In this document: positions 33,430-37,759 of the stretch, piece after piece
Layout of the letters: each line of letters begins with the position of its first letter
Numbering within the stretch: position 1 is the first letter of the stretch
Origin: Breznakibacter sp.
GTDB taxonomy: Bacteria > Bacteroidota > Bacteroidia > Bacteroidales > Marinilabiliaceae
NCBI GenBank assembly: GCA_018055415.1
Contig: JAGPHP010000006.1
Coordinates: 1 to 37,759, forward strand
Direction: 5' to 3'
Length of the DNA: 37,759 nucleotides
Notes under the pieces: generated by a model
Told to the model about the DNA's origin: nothing
The model's database searches: none
What the model saw: only the letters and a program-made list of their open reading frames with translations
Made by a program: the position numbers and the translations under genes

Positions 33430-34419
33430 ATGAAATTAAAGGAGATAGGGGAGTTTGGTTTTATTGAAAGGGTAAAGCCACTTTTTAGCGATTTAGTACA
33501 AGCCAATCAAATGGGAATTGGTGATGATTGCGCCCTTATCTCTGCAAATGAGCGAGAGGATTTTCTCTTTACAACCGACATGCTTATGGAAGATGTACAT
33601 TTTTTGCGAAATGCCATTACGCCCGAAGAGCTTGGTTATAAATCTTTAGCAGTTAATTTAAGTGATATTGCTGCCATGGGAGGAACACCTGTAGCTTCAT
33701 TTCTATCTATTGCTGTGCCTTCTGATTTGGATGTTGAGTATTTGGATGCATTTATGAATGGATATCGTAAGTTATCGGCAAAATACAATATACCGCTTTT
33801 GGGGGGAGATACAACTAAGTCGCTCAAACACCTTGCAATAAATGTATCTGTTATTGGAAAGTGCCCCAAAGGCCAAGCGTGTAAACGTAATATGGCAAAA
33901 GAAGGTGATCTGATTTGCGTTACGGGTTATCTGGGCGATTCGGCTGGAGGTTTACAAGCCATTCTTAATCAAATAGATAATGATTATTTAATACGAAAAC
34001 ACTATTTACCAGAACCTCGAATAAGGGAGGGAATATTTTTAGCTCAAAGTGGTGCAGTGCACGCGATGATGGATATTTCGGACGGAATAGCTTCCGATCT
34101 CAAACACATTCTAAAAGCCTCATCTGTTTCGGCAAAAGTTAATGTTGGGAAATTGCCTATTTCTCAACAACTTAAGAAGGTTTCAGAGGCTCAGGGCTGG
34201 AATTACAATGAGCTAGCTATTAGTGGGGGAGAGGATTACGAGTTGCTTTTTACAATTGCAAATGAGCAGTTTGAGGCACTTTCGGCGGATTACTTTCTAA
34301 CTTTTGGAAGAGAAATTTCAGTTATTGGGAACATTGTAGAGGGTATTCCTGAGATTATATGGATGGATGAAAATAAGGAGGTTGAGTTTAAAAGAGGAGG
34401 ATTTAACCATTTTGAATAG
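33430..34419 (+). CDS. thiL: Thiamine-monophosphate kinase
   Basis: Phosphorylates thiamine monophosphate to the active coenzyme TPP. It shows the N-terminal MGIGDDCALI and TTDMLMEDVHFLR, NLSDIAAMGGTPVAS, GGDTTKS and MMDISDGIASDLKHIL. The length of 329 residues is normal. Having the last step in the operon is consistent with the whole path being under TPP feedback. Confidence 0.95.
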   Translation: MKLKEIGEFGFIERVKPLFSDLVQANQMGIGDDCALISANEREDFLFTTDMLMEDVHFLRNAITPEELGYKSLAVNLSDIAAMGGTPVASFLSIAVPSDLDVEYLDAFMNGYRKLSAKYNIPLLGGDTTKSLKHLAINVSVIGKCPKGQACKRNMAKEGDLICVTGYLGDSAGGLQAILNQIDNDYLIRKHYLPEPRIREGIFLAQSGAVHAMMDISDGIASDLKHILKASSVSAKVNVGKLPISQQLKKVSEAQGWNYNELAISGGEDYELLFTIANEQFEALSADYFLTFGREISVIGNIVEGIPEIIWMDENKEVEFKRGGFNHFE

Positions 34420-34435
34420 ATAAATCGAAAGCGTT

Positions 34436-35242
34436 ATGAAATACAATAGAGTATTAACCATTGCGGGAAGCGACTCGGGTGGGGGAGCTGGTATTCAGGC
34501 AGATATCAAAACAATCTCGGCATGCGGATCTTATGCCGCATCAGCCATAACAGCCATAACCGTTCAAAATACAATTGGTGTCTCTGCAGTACATCCTTTG
34601 CCTATTGATATTATTGAGGGCCAGATAGATGCCGTTCTTTGTGATATTGGAGCAGATGCAGTAAAAATTGGAATGCTTCACTCTTCCGAGGTTATGATAA
34701 GTGTGAAAAAACTGTTACAACAACATGCTGTTAAAAACATAGTTCTTGATCCTGTAATGGTCTCAACATCTGGTCATAAGTTAATGAAGGATGAGGCGAT
34801 TGAGACACTCATGCACGAGTTGTTGCACGAAGCACGGGTAATTACCCCAAATATTCCTGAAGCTCAAATTTTGCTTGAAAAAACTATAACGGATCAGAAT
34901 GAGCTTCCCTCTTTTGCGCGCGAACTTTCGTATAATCGAACCGTTTCTGTTTTGCTCAAAGCGGGTCATTTAACTAATGATAAACTTATAGATATCTTCT
35001 ATAATGCTGAAACCGATGAGGTGATTGAGTTGAGTTCTCAACGCATCGATACAAGAAATACGCATGGTACTGGTTGTACGCTTTCATCAGCTATTGCTGC
35101 ATTTTTGGCACAAGGATTCTCGTTAAATCACTCTGTTATTCAAGCAAAGGAGTATGTTAATAATGCAATCATTAAAGGTAAACCCTATCAAATTGGAGGT
35201 GGACATGGGCCAGTTCATCATTTTTATGGATTTTGGGGTTGA
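34436..35242 (+). CDS. thiD: Hydroxymethylpyrimidine/phosphomethylpyrimidine kinase
   Basis: Adds two phosphates to HMP to give HMP-pyrophosphate for ThiE. The ribokinase fold shows IAGSDSGGGAGIQADIKTISACGSYA at the N-terminus, VLDPVMVSTSGHKLM in the middle and the catalytic RNTHGTGCTLSSAIAAFLAQG. It has 268 residues and is the last gene of the thi operon, 16 bases after thiL. No clear terminator follows. Confidence 0.95.
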   Translation: MKYNRVLTIAGSDSGGGAGIQADIKTISACGSYAASAITAITVQNTIGVSAVHPLPIDIIEGQIDAVLCDIGADAVKIGMLHSSEVMISVKKLLQQHAVKNIVLDPVMVSTSGHKLMKDEAIETLMHELLHEARVITPNIPEAQILLEKTITDQNELPSFARELSYNRTVSVLLKAGHLTNDKLIDIFYNAETDEVIELSSQRIDTRNTHGTGCTLSSAIAAFLAQGFSLNHSVIQAKEYVNNAIIKGKPYQIGGGHGPVHHFYGFWG

Positions 35243-35337
35243 TTTACATTTACCGCTATTTGTCTCAAAAGAGAAGAAAAACGATATCTGACTTTTATAT
35301 CTATTAAAAGCTAATAATCGTTAATTATTCAATTCCA

Positions 35338-35369
35338 TTGATTCGCGCATTTCAAAAACGCTACCTTTG
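35338..35369 (+). promoter_or_regulatory. Promoter of the EamA transporter gene
   Basis: TTG (35338-35340) and TACCTTTG (35362-35369) with a 21-base spacer match the Bacteroidetes promoter pattern well. This separates the gene from the thi operon. Confidence 0.57.
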
Positions 35370-35386
35370 AGTTTCAAATTTATGTT

Positions 35387-36256
35387 ATGCTTAAGGGTGC
35401 TTTCTATCTTTTTATGGCCGAATTGGTTTTTGCCCTCTCATCGGTTTTTGCCAAGTATGCAATTCAAGATTCTGAAATTTCTGGCATTCAGGTGGTCTTT
35501 TTCCGTTTTGTTTTTGGGGTAGTTTTAGCCTATTATTTAGTTAAGAAGAGTGGCGAAAGTTTTAAACCCAATAGTGTAAAACTTGTGGTGCTACGAGCTG
35601 TTTTTAATACAGTTTCTGCCATGCTTTTCTATTTTTCGCTGGCCTACACCACCGTTACCAATACCAATATGTTGAGTATGACATATCCAATTTGGATTGT
35701 TCTTTTTGCACCATTGGTTTTGGGCGAGCAGTTTCGTAAGCGAAATCTCTTTTTTGTATCTATTGCAGTTGTTGGTATCTATTTGGTAGTTCATCCAAAT
35801 TTTGCTTCCATTAACTTGGGAGATATTACGGCACTCATTTGCGGCGTTGCGGCTGCGGCCTCCATTATGACGCTTAGAGAGGCACGTAAAGGAGACTCGA
35901 CTAATCTAATAATCTTCTACTTAATGGCCATTGGCCTATTCATAAATCTAGCCTTTGTGATACCGGTTTGGGCTAATCCCACTCCTATTCAGTGGATGCA
36001 TATCTTTTTATCTTCCATATTTGGGCTCATGGCACAATTTTTTATTACTCACGGATATAAATACATCGAAGCTACCAAAGGAAGTCTTGTTTCCAGCATT
36101 CGTATTGTAATTGCCATGGTGCTTGGCGTTCTCCTTTTTGCCGACAATATTACGCTTCAAATTATAATTGGAACCATACTTATATTAGGCGCTCAGTATA
36201 GCGTTATTGGCTCGCAAATTTGGGCTATGAAAAATGCGATGATGCGTAAGAGGTAA
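35387..36256 (+). CDS. EamA/DMT-family transporter
   Basis: A 289-residue membrane protein with about ten hydrophobic segments and the two-fold repeated EamA pattern (first half with FALSSVFAKYAI, second half starting near ITALICGVAAAASIMTLREARKG). Members export or import small metabolites such as amino acids, nucleosides or vitamins. The substrate cannot be read from the sequence. Closeness to the thi operon might hint at thiamine precursors, but the gene has its own promoter, so this is weak. Confidence 0.88.
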   Translation: MLKGAFYLFMAELVFALSSVFAKYAIQDSEISGIQVVFFRFVFGVVLAYYLVKKSGESFKPNSVKLVVLRAVFNTVSAMLFYFSLAYTTVTNTNMLSMTYPIWIVLFAPLVLGEQFRKRNLFFVSIAVVGIYLVVHPNFASINLGDITALICGVAAAASIMTLREARKGDSTNLIIFYLMAIGLFINLAFVIPVWANPTPIQWMHIFLSSIFGLMAQFFITHGYKYIEATKGSLVSSIRIVIAMVLGVLLFADNITLQIIIGTILILGAQYSVIGSQIWAMKNAMMRKR

Positions 36257-36280
36257 TTTGCTTTAGATCAAATTGTCTAG

Positions 36281-37081
36281 CTATTTTTGAAGAAGATAAA
36301 ATATTGAAGTAGGACCAATTCTTTGCGACATCTTTGTTGGATGATAGTAGAAATTCCAAGCGAAAAGTTTTGAAAGTATCATGTCTATAAAAAGATATGA
36401 TTTATAGTAATGAAGGGGTTTTTTAAAAAAGTTACCAATTGTACGTTGTAATGCCGAGGTCATTGTAAGACAATAATTTTTTGAAACTATCTTAAGATTG
36501 TTAGATTTTATAATAGAATCAAAGATCTTGGGTGGAATACCTCGCTCATTTTTTGTTAATCCTGGACGTGGTTTAGTCCAATCTCCCATTGAGTTGACAG
36601 GCTCTCTTAACAGTATGATGCCTCCTGGTTTAATTACTCGTGTAAATTCTGAGATGACAAAACTTACGTTTGGAATATGGTGTAAAGTCCCAAAACAGGT
36701 TATTAAATCAAAGCTGTTATCTGGAGAATCAATTTTGCCATCAATGGCAGGTTTAACATATTTAGGAGTTAAATGGCCAATCTTATTACTTATTAATTTT
36801 TCAGAAGGTTAAACAATCGTAATAGATCCTATTTTATCAACTATTGGTTCAAATTCAAAACCATAAGCAGAGCCGAAGCCAAGAACATTTTCAAACTTTG
36901 CATTTGATAATTTTGAGAAGGCGTATCGACTGTTTAAGTTATGGTAATTGTACGTGTAGTTTGCGAGATTATCGCTACCTAAGTCGGCATACCCTTCAGA
37001 TTCTTCGAGGTACCATTTTTCAATTTGGTTAATTGAAAAATCGTCGCCGTATAGTTTTGTGCCGCTTAGATAGTCTTTCAT
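36281..37081 (-). pseudogene. SAM-dependent methyltransferase with an internal stop codon
   Basis: Reading the reverse strand from ATG at 37081 gives a class I methyltransferase: the glycine-rich loop VLGFGSAYGFEFE, then SITIV, then a TAA (36809-36811). The same frame then continues without a break into PSEKLISNKIGHL, SFDLITCFGTLHHIPNVSF, TRVIKPGGIILLREP and a normal C-terminus ending at 36281. The expected residue at the TAA is Glu (GAA to TAA), the acidic residue after strand beta-2 that holds the ribose of SAM. So one base change, not a frameshift, splits the gene. A sequencing error is possible. The target of the enzyme is unknown. Confidence 0.82.
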
Positions 37082-37152
37082 TGATTTTTTTGAGCGAAAA
37101 TACACTTTCTATCAAAACATTTATCAAAATGTCTTATTTTTTAAGATCTTCT

Positions 37153-37759
37153 CTAATAACTCCCCTCCAATATCTGTTTCTCGCTTACAGCTATTCTATA
37201 ACTTAGTTGGGCTGCAAGAAGGTCAGATTGTGACTTTGCTAATGAGGCTTTCGCACCTAAAAAGTCGCTTTCAAGTATTAGTCCAGCATTAAGTTTGCTC
37301 TGCTGAATTTCAAAATCTTTGGTTCTATAATCAACCACTTTTTGAGCCACGTTAATTAATTGGAGTGCTTGGCGAATGTTGCGTTCAATTTTATTGGCCT
37401 CTTTTAAAGTAGTCTCTTCTACGTTTAGTCTGTTTTCGGTGGCTTGCAGATGGGCTATTTTGCGTTGTTTTGCGCTGTAGGTATTTCCTGCAAAATCGTT
37501 TAGATTCCATTTTAGTGCAACCCCAATATAGAGGTGATTTATGGGATAAAGATAGTTTCCAGATTGGTAGTCGTAACCACCAACTACTCCAAAATCAGGC
37601 AGATAGGAGTATTTTGCTGCGCTCAAACCTGCTTTCGCTTTTGATTGGGTAAAATTTGCAATTTGAATATCAGCATTCTCTTTTACTATGGTTGAGTCTA
37701 TTTTTTCGCTACCTAGTTCACTAATTTTAAATTCAATCATCGCTAAAGTGAAGTTATCC
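37153..37759 (-). CDS. TolC-like outer-membrane efflux protein, C-terminal part (cut by window edge)
   Basis: The reverse strand stays open from the stop at 37153 to the window edge, about 202 residues. It has the long helical repeats of outer-membrane efflux proteins: a helical segment, then YSYLPDFGVVGGYDYQSG (strand in the barrel), a second strand region around IGVALKWNLND, and long helices ending in LSYRIAVSEKQILEGSY. TolC proteins form the outer-membrane channel of efflux or type I secretion systems. The frame continues upstream of the first in-window ATG (37740), so the true start lies outside. Confidence 0.84.
   Translation of the reverse strand, partial: DNFTLAMIEFKISELGSEKIDSTIVKENADIQIANFTQSKAKAGLSAAKYSYLPDFGVVGGYDYQSGNYLYPINHLYIGVALKWNLNDFAGNTYSAKQRKIAHLQATENRLNVEETTLKEANKIERNIRQALQLINVAQKVVDYRTKDFEIQQSKLNAGLILESDFLGAKASLAKSQSDLLAAQLSYRIAVSEKQILEGSY

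Noticed and set aside
36498..36812. 104-codon + strand frame opposite the broken methyltransferase
   Set aside because: The reverse strand encodes clear methyltransferase motifs here, so this frame is a shadow.
36809..36812. Frameshift as the cause of the methyltransferase break
   Set aside because: The two halves are in the same frame (starts differ by a multiple of three), so it is a simple in-frame TAA.

Overview
The window is AT-rich DNA from a member of the Bacteroidetes, most likely Bacteroidales or a close relative. Several things point there. The promoters carry the TAnnTTTG -7 box with an upstream TTTG, Shine-Dalgarno sites are weak, arginine is made with an ArgF' of the succinylornithine type, and signal peptides and CarboxypepD_reg-like domains are of Bacteroidetes style. 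Dispersed GC-rich intergenic palindromes are also common. A BLUF blue-light receptor suggests some exposure to light. The species cannot be named from this sequence.

Layout. 1-248: the start and end-repeat of an IS982-family insertion sequence, cut by the window edge. 370-6304 (+): inorganic pyrophosphatase, then a likely lysS-gpsA-pgi operon, then a DUF2461 protein. 6383-9501 (-): three secreted proteins (a CarboxypepD_reg/alpha-beta hydrolase fusion, a TlpA-like thioredoxin and a small unknown). 9757-10170 (+): BLUF protein. 10242-23959 (-): a long arginine/proline cluster, reading argR, N-acylglutamate synthase-like GNAT, argG, argC, argD, [yefM-yoeB], proC, [mntA-hepT], proB, proA, argF', [GxxExxY nuclease-like gene], argB, [RHH antitoxin-PIN], argE'. 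argH is not in the window. 24364-27591 (+): carB, divergent from argR and fed by the same pathway. 27779-30076 (+): a small membrane protein and a B12-binding radical SAM enzyme. 30087-35242 (+): TPP riboswitch and thiC-thiM-thiE-thiL-thiD. 35387-36256 (+): EamA transporter. 36281-37759 (-): a methyltransferase gene with an internal stop, then the 3' part of a TolC-like gene that runs off the window.

How it works together. CarB makes carbamoyl phosphate for ArgF'. The argR-led operon makes ornithine (probably through succinylated intermediates), citrulline and argininosuccinate, and also makes proline from the shared glutamate pool. ArgR is encoded at the head of the cluster, and the 404-base divergent region upstream of it holds the promoters and candidate operators. 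The thi operon makes the HMP pyrimidine, salvages thiazole and joins and activates them, under TPP control.

The most unusual feature is how this biosynthetic cluster is interrupted. Three toxin-antitoxin modules and a GxxExxY PD-(D/E)XK-like gene sit exactly between biosynthetic genes without breaking any of them. The GxxExxY gene is enclosed by 32-base inverted repeats built on CGCAAAG units, giving a 490-base cassette. A gene-free version of the same inverted repeat lies on the other side of argF', and a lone arm lies between argC and argD. I consider this repeat/nuclease cassette the best candidate for an undescribed mobile system here. A second repeat family (GTAGGGACAA-type palindromes) overlaps the stop codons of three different genes.
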